Assembly (NCBI RefSeq): GCF_030167925.1
Contig: NZ_JASKUT010000001.1
Location: 310,001 to 374,000 of the forward strand
Length of the DNA: 64,000 bases
DNA from: Paenibacillus silviterrae
Lineage (GTDB): Bacteria > Bacillota > Bacilli > Paenibacillales > NBRC-103111
Direction: 5' to 3'
Position numbers and translations under genes: made by a program. Below the pieces are notes generated by a model that was not told the origin of the DNA, did not search any database, and saw only the letters and a program-made list of their open reading frames with translations. This document shows positions 34,346 to 44,500 of the stretch, piece after piece. How positions within the stretch are numbered: the first letter of the stretch is position 1; each line of letters begins with the position of its first letter.

Positions 34346-34450
34346 AAATAGAACATTTCTTTGTTTCACATTTCGGGAAATAGGCCTAAATAGAACAGAA
34401 CAACGGATTTCATGCCAAACCCCTTTCCATCTTTAACGACGTGCTATAAT
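34346..34450 (+). promoter_or_regulatory. two AAATAGAACA boxes and -10 of the yesM/yesN-like operon
   Basis: AAATAGAACA occurs at 34346-34355 and 34388-34397, 42 bp (four turns) apart. A perfect TATAAT is at 34445-34450, 26 bases before GTG 34477, with no good -35. The core ATAGAACA recurs at 37096-37103 before the importer operon, suggesting a shared activator, most simply the response regulator at 36284. Confidence 0.5.
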
Positions 34451-34476
34451 ATCTTTGAGGTGAGGGGGGCGGTCAC

Positions 34477-36312
34477 GTGCTGAGAAAATTAAACAGATTA
34501 TGGCCCGATACATTAAAATATCGTTTGTTTATAGCGTGTCTGCTGTTACTACTTTTGCCGTTTAGCGCCTTGAATATCTATAATTTCCAAAAAATTGAGT
34601 CTATTGTTCAGAAAAAAATCAGCAAACAAAGTCGCGATCAGCTGGAAAGGATGCACCGAACTGTCCAAGACCAAATAAGCATCGCTTTTAAGACGCTCAT
34701 CTTCCTGGAGCAGGACTCTCTCGTGAAGTCGATTCTTGACAACCCGGCAAGATTCAATCCGCTGGAGAACAAAGCCTTAATAGAAGAAAAATTTTTGAAT
34801 CTGAATAACAGCTTCTTCTTGTACAATTCTAATGTATATTTCACGGTTCTAGATTTTCACGGCAATGTGTATACCTCCTATCCTTCGAGGCGTTCCCTCA
34901 ACTATGAGGAGATCATGGCAAGCCCCAGGTTCCGTGAAATCCGCATGAGTAAAACACCGATTGTCTGGGTGCCGAGTGACGAGAACAATGTGTCTAGGGA
35001 TCTCTCGAAGACCCCTTACTTATTATCCGTTTACGCGTTGCTGCGAGACCATAATAATGCCGTTTACGGTATCGCACGGATCAGCATTGATTATGCTTAT
35101 TGGTTTCAAACCTTTCTAAAGCCCGCGTCGGATCTTGGACAGGACTACTTCATCGTAACGCGCAGCGGGGAGGTGGTGACCCAATCGAATCCGCAGGCGC
35201 AAGCCGTAACGGCCAAGGCGATTAAGCAAATCGCATCGGACCCGGAAGCCGAGGGCTATACGGTGGATGCAGCTTCCGACGCGCTGCTCAACTACAGCTA
35301 TATCGAATCCTTGGATTGGTATATCGTAAACCGCATCCCGCTGCCCATTTTATTTAACGAGATCGAGGTGCTGAAACGTCAATATTTCAGCATGTTTTTT
35401 CTTTTGGCGGGTGCCTTCATTCTCGTCGCATTCCTGATTGCGCATACGATCACCCGGCCGCTCTCGCAGCTGCAGATCAAGATGCGGCAGGCCGCGCATA
35501 GTAATCTGAAGGTTCGTATTCCCGAGCAAAAATACAAAGGAGAAATTCTCGAATTAACCCGTACGTTCAATACGATGCTGGTCGATATGGATGAATTGAT
35601 TCAAAGGCTGTGGGCGGAGGAAAGGCAGAAGGATGCCGTCCGCTTTCAGATGCTGCTGGCGCAAATGAACCCGCATTTTCTGCTGAATACGATGAACACG
35701 ATGAAGTGGATCGCCTTGCGCCGTGACTGTGAGGATATCGCCGATATGTGCGTGTCCTTAGGCAGGCTGCTTGAAATGAGCTTAAACACCGACGTCGACC
35801 TGATTCATCTTAAAGAAGAAATTATGCTGACGCAGGCATTCGTTTTTATCCAACAAACCCGATATAAGGACCGCTTTGATATTCGCTATGAATATGATAC
35901 GAGGCTTGACTATGCGCTTGTTCCAAAATTCAGTCTGCAGCCGCTCGTAGAGAATGCCATTCAGCATGCCTTTCTTGAAGCTACAGGCGATCAACGTGTG
36001 ACGATCCGGGTGAGGGAAGCGGAGCGGAGCATGCTGCAGATCGAAGTGGAGGATAACGGCATCGGATTTCAAAAGGCTCGTGAGCTTCAGAGCAAACGGA
36101 AAAGACCTAGCATCGGACTTACGAATATCCGCGAACGATTAAAGCTCCTGTTTAAAGAGCAGGGCTCACTCGACATCGTCGAACTGGAGCAAGGGACGCT
36201 GATTCGGATGGTGATTCCTTACTTGTTATCCATACCTTATGCTGTGGAGACTTCGAATTCTATTCAAACGGAGGCAAACCGGGATGTGGAAAGTACTGCT
36301 GGTGGAGGATGA
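34477..36312 (+). CDS. membrane sensor histidine kinase (YesM-type)
   Basis: This 611-residue kinase has an N-terminal helix (LFIACLLLLLLPFSALNIYN), an extracellular Cache-like domain, a second helix (about 305-325), HAMP (ITRPLSQLQIKMRQAAHSNL), then the His_kinase module with the phospho-acceptor His400 in AQMNPHFLLNTMNTMKW. HATPase_c follows with QPLVENAIQHAF, EVEDNGIGF and GLTNIRERL. It should sense an extracellular oligosaccharide or binding protein and phosphorylate the response regulator at 36284, whose start lies inside this gene. GTG 34477 is behind GAGGGGGG. The pair precedes importer 2. Confidence 0.92.
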   Translation: MLRKLNRLWPDTLKYRLFIACLLLLLLPFSALNIYNFQKIESIVQKKISKQSRDQLERMHRTVQDQISIAFKTLIFLEQDSLVKSILDNPARFNPLENKALIEEKFLNLNNSFFLYNSNVYFTVLDFHGNVYTSYPSRRSLNYEEIMASPRFREIRMSKTPIVWVPSDENNVSRDLSKTPYLLSVYALLRDHNNAVYGIARISIDYAYWFQTFLKPASDLGQDYFIVTRSGEVVTQSNPQAQAVTAKAIKQIASDPEAEGYTVDAASDALLNYSYIESLDWYIVNRIPLPILFNEIEVLKRQYFSMFFLLAGAFILVAFLIAHTITRPLSQLQIKMRQAAHSNLKVRIPEQKYKGEILELTRTFNTMLVDMDELIQRLWAEERQKDAVRFQMLLAQMNPHFLLNTMNTMKWIALRRDCEDIADMCVSLGRLLEMSLNTDVDLIHLKEEIMLTQAFVFIQQTRYKDRFDIRYEYDTRLDYALVPKFSLQPLVENAIQHAFLEATGDQRVTIRVREAERSMLQIEVEDNGIGFQKARELQSKRKRPSIGLTNIRERLKLLFKEQGSLDIVELEQGTLIRMVIPYLLSIPYAVETSNSIQTEANRDVESTAGGG

Positions 36313-37039
36313 GGTGTTCGTTCGGGAGTCAGTGAAGGAGCTTATCCGCTGGGAGGAGATGGGATTTACGGTGGTGGGCGAGGCGGGGGACGGCGCCAAG
36401 GCGTTGGAGCTGATTACGGCGGAGCCTCCGGATCTGGTATTGTCCGACATCGTTATGCCCAAGATGGATGGCATCGAGTTGTTGAAGGAAACGCGCAGAG
36501 CAGGCATCCAAAGCCGTTTCGTGATGCTGACCTGCTTGGGGGATTTCGAATACGTGCGGCAGGCAATGGAGTACGGAGCGTCCAATTATATTTTAAAATT
36601 ATCGATGAGTGTCAAGGATTTGCGGGATACGCTGCAGAAGATTCGCTTGGAGCTGGAGAAAACAGCACCGACAGTCAAGGAGTCTGAAGCTGCTTCGGCG
36701 AAGGACAAGATCAAACATCCCGAAGTGAATAAGATCATTCAATATATTGAAGAGCATTATCAAGAGGAAATCACCGTGAAGCAGTTGTCGCAGCAGGTCA
36801 TGATGGGGGAAAACTACGTGAGTACCTTGTTCAAGAAGAAGACGGGCAAAACGATCATCCATTATTTGCATGAGCTGCGCGTCAAGAAGGCCATTGAGTA
36901 TTTGCTGCATACCGATATGACGGTCAGTGAAATCGGCATCAAGGTCGGATTTTTTAACGATAACTACTTTATTAAAATATTCAAGCGCATGACCGGCTCT
37001 ACGCCAAACCAATACCGTAGGAGCGAAAGCTCCGAGTAA
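36284..37039 (+). CDS. AraC-type response regulator (YesN-type)
   Basis: A 251-residue response regulator. The receiver domain shows the acidic pair in LLVEDE, phospho-acceptor Asp55 (LVLSDIVMPKMDG) and the conserved Lys in YILKLSMSVKDL. A C-terminal AraC DNA-binding domain follows (EITVKQLSQQVMMGENYVST, MTVSEIGIKVGFFNDNYFIK, STPNQYRR). It is shorter than the usual roughly 500-residue YesN because the middle region is missing. ATG 36284 has GGAGG nine bases upstream and overlaps the kinase gene by 29 bases. It probably activates the importer operon at 37227 and its own operon through ATAGAACA or AGGTTTTGT elements. Confidence 0.92.
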   Translation: MWKVLLVEDEVFVRESVKELIRWEEMGFTVVGEAGDGAKALELITAEPPDLVLSDIVMPKMDGIELLKETRRAGIQSRFVMLTCLGDFEYVRQAMEYGASNYILKLSMSVKDLRDTLQKIRLELEKTAPTVKESEAASAKDKIKHPEVNKIIQYIEEHYQEEITVKQLSQQVMMGENYVSTLFKKKTGKTIIHYLHELRVKKAIEYLLHTDMTVSEIGIKVGFFNDNYFIKIFKRMTGSTPNQYRRSESSE

Positions 37040-37050
37040 TACCTGAAACG

Positions 37051-37078
37051 ACCGTCCGGGCAGCCGGGCGGTTTTTGT
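37051..37078 (+). terminator. rho-independent terminator after the response regulator
   Basis: ACCGTCCGG, loop GCAG, CCGGGCGGT, then TTTTGTTTT, 12 bases after the stop at 37039. Confidence 0.9.
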
Positions 37079-37093
37079 TTTGCGCGCTAGAAC

Positions 37094-37197
37094 GAATAGA
37101 ACAAATCTACGAAGCCTGACCTGCCTAAATTGTGAGGTTTTGTATCATAAAACAAAAGGTTTTGTTCATTATGCCCAGCATCGTTCCTTGCTACAAT
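37094..37197 (+). promoter_or_regulatory. promoter and AraC-type direct repeats of importer operon 2
   Basis: AGGTTTTGT occurs at 37135-37143 and again at 37157-37165, 22 bp apart (two turns), the typical spacing of AraC-family half-sites. A -10 TACAAT lies at 37192-37197 with no good -35, so the second copy sits just upstream of the -35 position as in activator-dependent promoters. An ATAGAACA box at 37096-37103 matches those before the kinase gene. Confidence 0.55.
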
Positions 37198-37226
37198 GGG
37201 GTCAATAAGCGAATGGGGTGAAGCAA

Positions 37227-38108
37227 GTGAAAGGCAACTGGATGAAACGTCAGCAAATGATGGGCTACCTATTTATTGGACCCAATATGATCGGCGTCCT
37301 TTTGTTCTATATTGTACCGGCGATAACGTCCTTTTTTCTCATGTTTACGAATTATCAGTTTATGAACCCGAAATTCGAGTTTGTCGGCTTGGCTAACGTA
37401 AAGCGGCTGCTGCAGGATGAGCTATTTTATTTGTCGATGAAAAACACGGCGATCTTCCTGCTGTCCGTCCCCGTCTCGATCGGGCTGGCTTTTCTCGTAG
37501 CGGTTGTGTTGAACCGGTCCGTGTATCTCGTCAAGCTCCTTCGGGCCTTGTACTTTATGCCTTACATTACGAGCGGCGTAGCCGTTGCATTCGTCTGGAT
37601 GCTCTTGTTCCATGCCAAGCTGGGCCCGATTAACGGTTTCCTGCGGGAGATCGGCATCGCGAATCCGCCGGGCTGGCTTTCCTCTACGGAAACCTCCATG
37701 TATGCCATCGATATCATCTGGATCTGGTTCATGCTCGGGTACAACATGATCATTTACTTGGCTGCACTGCAGGAAATCTCTACCGAGCAGCTGGAAGCGG
37801 CCAAGATGGACGGGGCGAAGCCTTGGCAGATCGTTAGGAGCATCGTATGGCCGCTCGTTAGTCCGACGACATTCCTGCTGCTGATTACCGGCTTGATTAT
37901 GTCGGTTAAGACGTTCGGTATTATTCAGGCGATAACGCAGGGCGGTCCGGGAAACAGCACGACGGTGCTCTCGCTCTTCGTATACCAGAATGCCTTCCGT
38001 TATTACGAGATGGGCTATGCCTCAACCATTTCCTGGGCGTTGTTTCTGGTGATTCTGCTGATCACGCTCTTTCAATGGTGGGGGCAGAAACGATGGGTTC
38101 ACTATTAA
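37227..38108 (+). CDS. ABC importer 2, permease (MalF/UgpA-type)
   Basis: A 293-residue inner-membrane permease with six predicted helices. The EAA loop is EQLEAAKMDGAKPWQIVRSI and the family motif QGGPGNSTTVLSLFVYQNAF is present. GTG 37227 is preferred because GGGGTGA lies upstream; GTG 37218 is an alternative. It belongs to the family 1 sugar importer (CUT1) class, different from the LplB-type permeases elsewhere in the window. Its partner is the permease at 38133 and the binding protein is at 40171. Confidence 0.93.
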   Translation: MKGNWMKRQQMMGYLFIGPNMIGVLLFYIVPAITSFFLMFTNYQFMNPKFEFVGLANVKRLLQDELFYLSMKNTAIFLLSVPVSIGLAFLVAVVLNRSVYLVKLLRALYFMPYITSGVAVAFVWMLLFHAKLGPINGFLREIGIANPPGWLSSTETSMYAIDIIWIWFMLGYNMIIYLAALQEISTEQLEAAKMDGAKPWQIVRSIVWPLVSPTTFLLLITGLIMSVKTFGIIQAITQGGPGNSTTVLSLFVYQNAFRYYEMGYASTISWALFLVILLITLFQWWGQKRWVHY

Positions 38109-38132
38109 GCAGTCAGGTAGGAGGAATAGGTT

Positions 38133-39020
38133 ATGATAAAACCACAAGCTGAGATGCGCCGGCTTCCGCAGGCCTTTGTAAGTGAAAGGCTCGCGCATCG
38201 CCCCATGCTCACCAAGCTGCTCGCCACGTGCGTCATGCTGTTTCTCGGAGTGTTGATGGTCGTTCCGTTTCTGTGGATGATCAGCACCTCCTTTAAGAGT
38301 CCGGCGGAGGTGTTCGAGTATCCGATCCGCTGGATACCGGCGGAGCTGTCATGGGCGCACCATGTGAAGGTTTGGATGGGGAGCGATACCTTCTTTACTT
38401 ACTATTTGAATTCCCTCAAGGTAGCGATCCTTGGAACGGCCGGGGCGACCTTCCTGTCGGCCTTCGCGGCGTACGGCTTTGCCAGGATGGAGTTCAAGGG
38501 ACGCGAGGCGCTGTTTGTCATCTACTTATCCATGATGATGATTCCCCCGCAGGTGCTGTTCGTACCGAAATTTATGATGTTCGAATGGGCGGGAATTTAC
38601 AACACGCATTGGGCACTGATTTTGCCCGGAATGTTTACGGTATTCGGAGTATTCATGATGCGGCAGTTCATGCTCTCGATTCCGATTGAAATTTCAGAGT
38701 CCGCCTTTATCGATGGCGCCGGTCACCTCCGCATCTTCTTCCGGCTCATTTTGCCCTTGGCCAAGCCGGCATTGGCAACCTTAGCCATCATCGATTTCTC
38801 CTGGCATTGGAACGATTATGAGAATGCGCTGGTCTTTCTGATCGACCGGGATTTGTATACCGTTCCGCTGGGACTTCAAAATTTTATATTGGAAAATACG
38901 ATCGATTACAACGGTATGATGGCGGCCGCTACAGCCGGGATCGTACCGATGATCCTCGTGTTCTTGCTCGGCCAACGCTTTATTATTCAAGGCATTTCCA
39001 ATTCGGCGGTGAAGGGATGA
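38133..39020 (+). CDS. ABC importer 2, permease (MalG/UgpE-type)
   Basis: A 295-residue CUT1 permease. The EAA loop is ISESAFIDGAGHLRIFFRLI, followed by the conserved FSWHWNDYENALVFL and a C-terminal GQRFIIQGISNSAVKG. AGGAGGAA precedes the ATG, 24 bases after the partner permease. Substrate is probably an oligosaccharide released by lyases such as the PL8 enzyme at the end of the operon. Confidence 0.93.
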   Translation: MIKPQAEMRRLPQAFVSERLAHRPMLTKLLATCVMLFLGVLMVVPFLWMISTSFKSPAEVFEYPIRWIPAELSWAHHVKVWMGSDTFFTYYLNSLKVAILGTAGATFLSAFAAYGFARMEFKGREALFVIYLSMMMIPPQVLFVPKFMMFEWAGIYNTHWALILPGMFTVFGVFMMRQFMLSIPIEISESAFIDGAGHLRIFFRLILPLAKPALATLAIIDFSWHWNDYENALVFLIDRDLYTVPLGLQNFILENTIDYNGMMAAATAGIVPMILVFLLGQRFIIQGISNSAVKG

Positions 39021-39033
39021 GGAGGCACAGGCG

Positions 39034-40047
39034 ATGATTCACATGAATAACGTTGAACTGCACAACGTGGAGGAACTCCCCGTTATAGAGGGGCGGCCCG
39101 GTAGACTGCTTCAACGAATTCCGGATCGCGTGCTGCATGGCCTTCGGGAGCCGGCCCAGGCGATATACCGCAGAGCGGCAGGCTGCGAAATTCGATTCGT
39201 CAGCGATTTGGAGCCCGTAGTGGTGCAGCTCGCGAGCTATAACGGCGACAGTATCGCCACCGTATATATCGGCGATTATTTCGTCAGCCAGCATGTAATC
39301 ACGCAGCAGGCGGTCACACTTCATCTGGAATTGCCATCGCCTTATTTCCTGGGCACGGAGGCAGGTCAGAAGCTCCAATATGCGTTCTCGCCGAGGGTGT
39401 GGCGCATTATGCTGCAGGGAGGGGAGGTGCATCTTCTGGATATTCAAGGGGCAAGCCTTCGTCCGCCCGCGCCGAAGGAGCTTCCCGCACGCCGATACTT
39501 GGCCTATGGCACCTCCATTACACAAGGGGTGTCGGCGACAAGCGCGGAGTTGACGTATGTGTCGCAGGCGGCTTGGCGCTTAAAGGCCGATGCGATCAAT
39601 CTGGGAGTCGCAGGCAATGCTTATTGCGAGCCCGCGATTGCGGACTATATCGCCGAACGAAACGATTGGGACTTCGCCTCCTTGTGCATTTCGGTCAATA
39701 TGCTGAACCAGGGCGTATCCGTGGAGGAGTTTGAAGGGAAGGCGGAGGCGATGGTCCGGCGGATTGCAGCCGGCCAGCCGAATAAGCCGCTCCTTTGCAT
39801 CGGGCTGATTCCCTTGTTCATGGATCAGGGCTTCCGGTGGCCGGATAAGCATCCGGCCTCAACACCTGGGGCATATAGAGAGGCGCTGCAGACGATCGTG
39901 CGGAGGCTTCAATCCGAGCATGTTCATTATGTCGACGGCCGCGAGCTTTTCGGAACCGGATTTTATGGCATGTCGCACGATTTACTGCATCCGGGTAACC
40001 ACGGCATGATTGAAATGGGACGCAATTTGGCCCGATATTTCGAGTGA
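39034..40047 (+). CDS. SGNH/GDSL carbohydrate esterase with N-terminal beta-sandwich
   Basis: A 337-residue cytosolic protein. An N-terminal jelly-roll-like domain (about 1-150, as in SGNH_hydr_N/CE-type esterases) is followed by the SGNH domain. Block I is YGTSITQG with Ser161, then a Gly block (LGVAGNAYCE), and the catalytic Asp-His is in HDLLHPGNHGM. It probably removes acetyl groups from imported oligosaccharides; no signal peptide is seen. It sits between the permease and binding-protein genes of importer 2, which ties its substrate to that transporter. GAGGAGG lies eight bases before the ATG. Confidence 0.85.
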   Translation: MIHMNNVELHNVEELPVIEGRPGRLLQRIPDRVLHGLREPAQAIYRRAAGCEIRFVSDLEPVVVQLASYNGDSIATVYIGDYFVSQHVITQQAVTLHLELPSPYFLGTEAGQKLQYAFSPRVWRIMLQGGEVHLLDIQGASLRPPAPKELPARRYLAYGTSITQGVSATSAELTYVSQAAWRLKADAINLGVAGNAYCEPAIADYIAERNDWDFASLCISVNMLNQGVSVEEFEGKAEAMVRRIAAGQPNKPLLCIGLIPLFMDQGFRWPDKHPASTPGAYREALQTIVRRLQSEHVHYVDGRELFGTGFYGMSHDLLHPGNHGMIEMGRNLARYFE

Positions 40048-40170
40048 TGCGGCATGGTCGATGGCACTGCTTCCAGCTTGAAAGGAGGGATGCCCCAAAA
40101 AGGGATTCGATCACAGGCAGACGGAATGATAAAGTAAAGGTACGGCATTTATTCTCGGGAGGTCATAAAG

Positions 40171-41481
40171 GTGAAAAAGACAAAATCCGCAGGTTTGCTT
40201 GCCATGGCACTTATGCTGGTTCTTCCGGCATGTAACGCCGCTTCGACGAATTCGACGCAATCAGGCTCCGCCAAGCCGTCTTCGAAAGAAACCGTTAAGC
40301 TTAAGATGTGGGGTGGCGTACCGCCGGAGTCCGGCCCCCAGGCGGTTGTGGATGCGTGGAATGCAGCGAATCCTGACATCCAGGTATCGTATGAAAGATA
40401 TGTCAACGACGATTCCGGTAACCTCAAGCTCGATACGGCGCTACTGACCGGACAGGATGTCGATTTATTCGTTTCCTACTCGGGAACAGCCTTGAAGAAA
40501 AGAGTGGATTCAGGAGTTGCCCAGGATCTGAGCCGTTATGCCAGCGAGTACGACATCGAGGCCAAAATGGGCGCTGCGGCAAAGGATTGGCAAGTAGGCG
40601 GAAAGTATTACGGTATCCCTACCGTGAGAAGCCCTTTCTTTGTCTGGTTTAATAAAGATTTGCTGGATCAGGCGGGACTTAAGATTCCGACCTCTTGGAC
40701 GTGGAATGAAATGAAGGAGTACGCGACCAAGCTCAAGACGGATAGTCGATTCGGACTTGTACAGCATTTGGAGGTGTACCCGGATCCAATGGATTCGGTA
40801 CTGGTGAAGCAGGGTTATACGAAGCAAGGCGGGGGCTCCAATCTGGATCATCCGCTGGTCGGGGATTGGCTCAAGCTGTTGAATACGATGATGAACGAGA
40901 AGAGCACGCCGAAGCTCGGCGAACAATTAACGACGAAGATGCCGGTGGAAACGATGTTCCTGAAGGGGGAGGCTTCGATGCTGAATGCCGGATCGTGGAT
41001 CTTCCGCAGCTCGAACAACCTGAAGGATAATCCGCGTTCGTTCAAAATTGCTTTCGCCCCGGTTCCCCGTTTGGCTAGCGGCCAAAATGAGTATGTAACC
41101 AGAGGCGGACTCGGTGACTTTGTCTCCATCAACGCGAAGTCGAAGCATCAGGCCGAAGCCTGGAAGTTCTTGAAATGGTATGCCGACGGCGGATTGATGC
41201 CGCTGGCCGCAGGGGGACGGATTCCGGCCTCTAAGGAGGCGAAGGCGGATGATGCGCTTAAGATGCTGCTTGCCGGCAATGACAGCACATATGATATTGC
41301 CTCTCTCAAGTACGTGCTCTTCGAGGATCAGACTCCGACCTATTCCCGAAGCGTCCCTCAGCAGGTGATGGATCTTCGCAGAGAAGAGTACGAGAAATTT
41401 TTCCTGGGCAATCAGGATGCGGCAGCGACGTTGTCTTCCATGGTTAAGCGACATAACGATTTCCTTAAAACGAATAAATAA
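40171..41481 (+). CDS. ABC importer 2, solute-binding lipoprotein
   Basis: This 436-residue family 1 extracellular binding protein starts at GTG 40171 behind GGGAGGT. The lipobox is VLPAC. The mature fold shows LKMWGGVPPESGPQAVVDAW, LDTALLTGQDVDLFVSYSG, WFNKDLLDQAGLKIPTSW and the C-terminal lobe. It captures the oligosaccharide for the permeases at 37227 and 38133, 123 bases after the esterase gene. It is followed by a hairpin terminator before PL8. Confidence 0.92.
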   Translation: MKKTKSAGLLAMALMLVLPACNAASTNSTQSGSAKPSSKETVKLKMWGGVPPESGPQAVVDAWNAANPDIQVSYERYVNDDSGNLKLDTALLTGQDVDLFVSYSGTALKKRVDSGVAQDLSRYASEYDIEAKMGAAAKDWQVGGKYYGIPTVRSPFFVWFNKDLLDQAGLKIPTSWTWNEMKEYATKLKTDSRFGLVQHLEVYPDPMDSVLVKQGYTKQGGGSNLDHPLVGDWLKLLNTMMNEKSTPKLGEQLTTKMPVETMFLKGEASMLNAGSWIFRSSNNLKDNPRSFKIAFAPVPRLASGQNEYVTRGGLGDFVSINAKSKHQAEAWKFLKWYADGGLMPLAAGGRIPASKEAKADDALKMLLAGNDSTYDIASLKYVLFEDQTPTYSRSVPQQVMDLRREEYEKFFLGNQDAAATLSSMVKRHNDFLKTNK

Positions 41482-41496
41482 TCGAACGCTTACAAG

Positions 41497-41537
41497 AGAA
41501 AGAGGGATGCCGAACAAGGTTCTCTCTTTCTATTTTC
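41497..41537 (+). terminator. terminator/attenuator between binding protein and PL8 genes
   Basis: AGAAAGAG (41497-41504) pairs with CTCTTTCT (41524-41531), followed by ATTTTCC. The loop is long (19 bases) and the stem A/T-rich, so termination is probably partial and PL8 expression may rely on read-through. Confidence 0.6.
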
Positions 41538-41560
41538 CAAATTCCATAGGGGGGAACTAA

Positions 41561-44500
41561 GTGAAGAATCGGAGAAAACTTTTTAGCGTGTTTATGGCGG
41601 CAATGATGTTATTTTCCATTGTGGGAATGGGCTTCTCCCCGAAGCGCGCTCAAGCTGCAGACTCGTTCGACGACTTACGGCTCAAATGGTACGACATGCT
41701 GACAGGCGGTACCTCTTACGATCCGAATGAAAGCGATTTCGCCGCGGCGATAGCTTCCGTCACGGAAAAGGCGCAAACGAATTGGAGCACAATGAACGGT
41801 GATCTCGCCAATAGGACTTACTTATGGAGCGATCTTGCGGCATTATCCACGAATCCGACTCACATCCGGTTATCCTATGAGCGTTTGAATAAGATGGCGC
41901 TTGCTTACCGAACGCACGGCTCCTCACTGAACGGTAACGAAGGCTTAAAGATCAGTATCCTTGACGGTTTGAAGTATCTTCATGACCATTATTACAATAC
42001 AACAGTAACCCGATACGGGAACTGGTGGGAATGGGAGATCGGAACTCCACTCGCTTTGAATGATACTACCGTTTTGATGTATGACGATTTGATCCAAGAT
42101 CCGAGTGCCCCGATTGCCGATTATATGAATGCCATTAAGTACTTTATCGCCGGACCTAGGGATGTGGGAGCCAATCGGGTATGGACCGCCGCGGTGACGA
42201 TTGTGCGAGGGGTGATTTCTAAAGACGGCACGGCGATACAGAACGGCGTGAACGGATTAAGTCCGGTATTCAAGTACGTTACTTCGGGAGACGGATTTTA
42301 TACAGACGGTTCCTTCATCCAGCATGAAAAGTTCGCGTATACGGGTTCTTATGGGCTCAGTCTGATCGATAATTTAAGCAGAGTGCTGTATTTGGTAAAA
42401 GGCTCCGCCTGGGATGTTACGGATCCATCTGTGGCCAATGCATATAAGTGGGTACATGATTCCTTCATACCGGTCGTTTACAAGGGCGCGCTGATGGATA
42501 TGGTTCGGGGAAGAGACATCTCCGTATACAGCAGGGAGGATCATGAGCAGGGCAGCCAATTGATCCGGGCCATTCTGAAGATGGCGCAATCGGCTCCAAG
42601 TGCAGATGCGGGAATTTACAAAAGGGTAGCCAAGTATTGGCTGCAGAACGATACCTACACCAATGTCTACCATGATCAGACGATCGACTTTATCCGAATA
42701 GCAAAACAAATTGTAAGCGATTCCAGTGTCGTCCCTGCCGCTGAGCCCTCCGTGTCCAGAATCTTCCCGGCTATGGACAGAGCGGTTCATTATCGCCCCG
42801 GCTTCGGCTTCGGTTTAAGTTTGTTTTCCAGCCGCATTGCCAACTATGAAGCCATTAACGGCCAGAATATTAAAGGCTGGTATACCGGTGCCGGTATGAC
42901 CTATTTATATAACGGCGATCTGGGGCAATTTAGCGGGAACTACTGGCCCACTGTCAACTCCTACAGGCTTCCGGGGACGACAGTAGTAGCGAATAAGACG
43001 ATGGCCGCCAATTCGAAGTCGACCCAAGCTTGGGTAGGCGGCACGACGCTGGCGGATACCTATAGTGTTGCAGGAATGTCCTATGAGCATGTGGACGCAG
43101 ATATGACGGCGGACCTTACAGCTAAGAAATCCTGGTTCCTATTTGACGACGAAATCGTTGCTCTAGGTGCGGGCATAACCTCATCCTATCCGAGCAATGC
43201 CATTGAGACGGTTGTAGAGAACCGGAAGCTGAACGAGGAGGGAAGCAATGTACTGACGGTGAACGGTACGGTTAAGCCATCCTCCATAGGCTGGGCGGAA
43301 TCGATGTCCGGGGTTCGCTGGGCGCATCTGGACGGAGAATCGACGGGGTCCGGTATCGGCTATTATTTCCCTGGAGGGGCGACGATCAAAGGGCTGCGGG
43401 AGCAAAGGTCGGGCAAATGGTCGGATATTGCGAAGTATTCCGGCGTACTGGAGCCAGGAGACCCGACGTATACGAACCGATTCTTAAGCCTGTACATGGA
43501 TCATGGCATTACTCCGGCGAATGGTTCCTATGCATACGCTTTGCTGCCCAATCAGACTCCCTCCGAGGTAAGCAGCTATGCAAGCAATCCCGATTTCATA
43601 GTGCTTGCCAACACTGACAGCGTTCAAGCAGTCAAGGAGAAGAGCTTGGGTATGATCGGGGCTAATTTCTGGACGAATACCACGCAAACCGTGGATATGA
43701 TCACAAGCTCCGGACGCGCATCAGTTCTGGTAAAGGAGAACGGGGGAAGCGAGCTCGAGCTGTCCGTATCCGATCCAAGCATGCCGGCTTCCGGGACAGT
43801 GACGATTACTCTGGACCGAAGCGCTTCCGAGGTCCTATCGAAGGATCCAAGAATTACAGTCAACCGATTGAGTCCAAGCTTACAGCTGACGGTGAATACC
43901 GGAGGCTCCAAGGGGCAGGCGCTGCAAGCAAAATTCGTCCTTGGAAGCCCACCTGTCACGACGGTTGTGGAAGCGGAAAGCTTCAGCAGCATGAGCGGTG
44001 TTACTGTGTATACGCCTACAACCGACAGCAACGGCGGTTCCCACGTGTCCGGCATAAGCAATGGCGATTGGATGGCCTACAAGCAAATGGATTTCGGGGT
44101 GGGAACGGACAGCATGGACATTCGTCTTGCCTCCGCGAATACCGGCGGGACGATGGAGCTCCGAATCGACGGTCCCTCGGGAGACGTCATCGGAACCTAT
44201 GCCATCACAAGCACGGGCGGCTGGTCCAGCTGGAAGACCGTAACCGTGCCGCTGTCAGGTGCCAGCGGGAAGCATGATCTTTATATGGTGTTCAAGCGAC
44301 CGGATTCTCTGGGAGTCGCCATAGTGAATTGGTTCGATTTCCACCCGATTCAAGAAGCTGTGACGACGATAGAAGGAGAAACGTACAGCTCGATGAGCGG
44401 TGTCAGCATCGTAAATCCGACGACGGATCCCGAAGGCGGCGGCAGCCATGTCGGCAATATCGGCAATGGGGACTGGATCGCTTACGACGCAGTGAATTTC

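Noticed and set aside
33945..34436. 163-codon plus-strand frame after the GH105 gene
   Set aside because: It starts inside GH105, crosses a strong terminator at 34303 and has no domain; treated as noncoding.
40090..40137. 15-codon leader-like ORF before the importer 2 binding protein
   Set aside because: AAAGGAGG is only about one base from the ATG, too close for initiation, and the peptide has no regulatory pattern.
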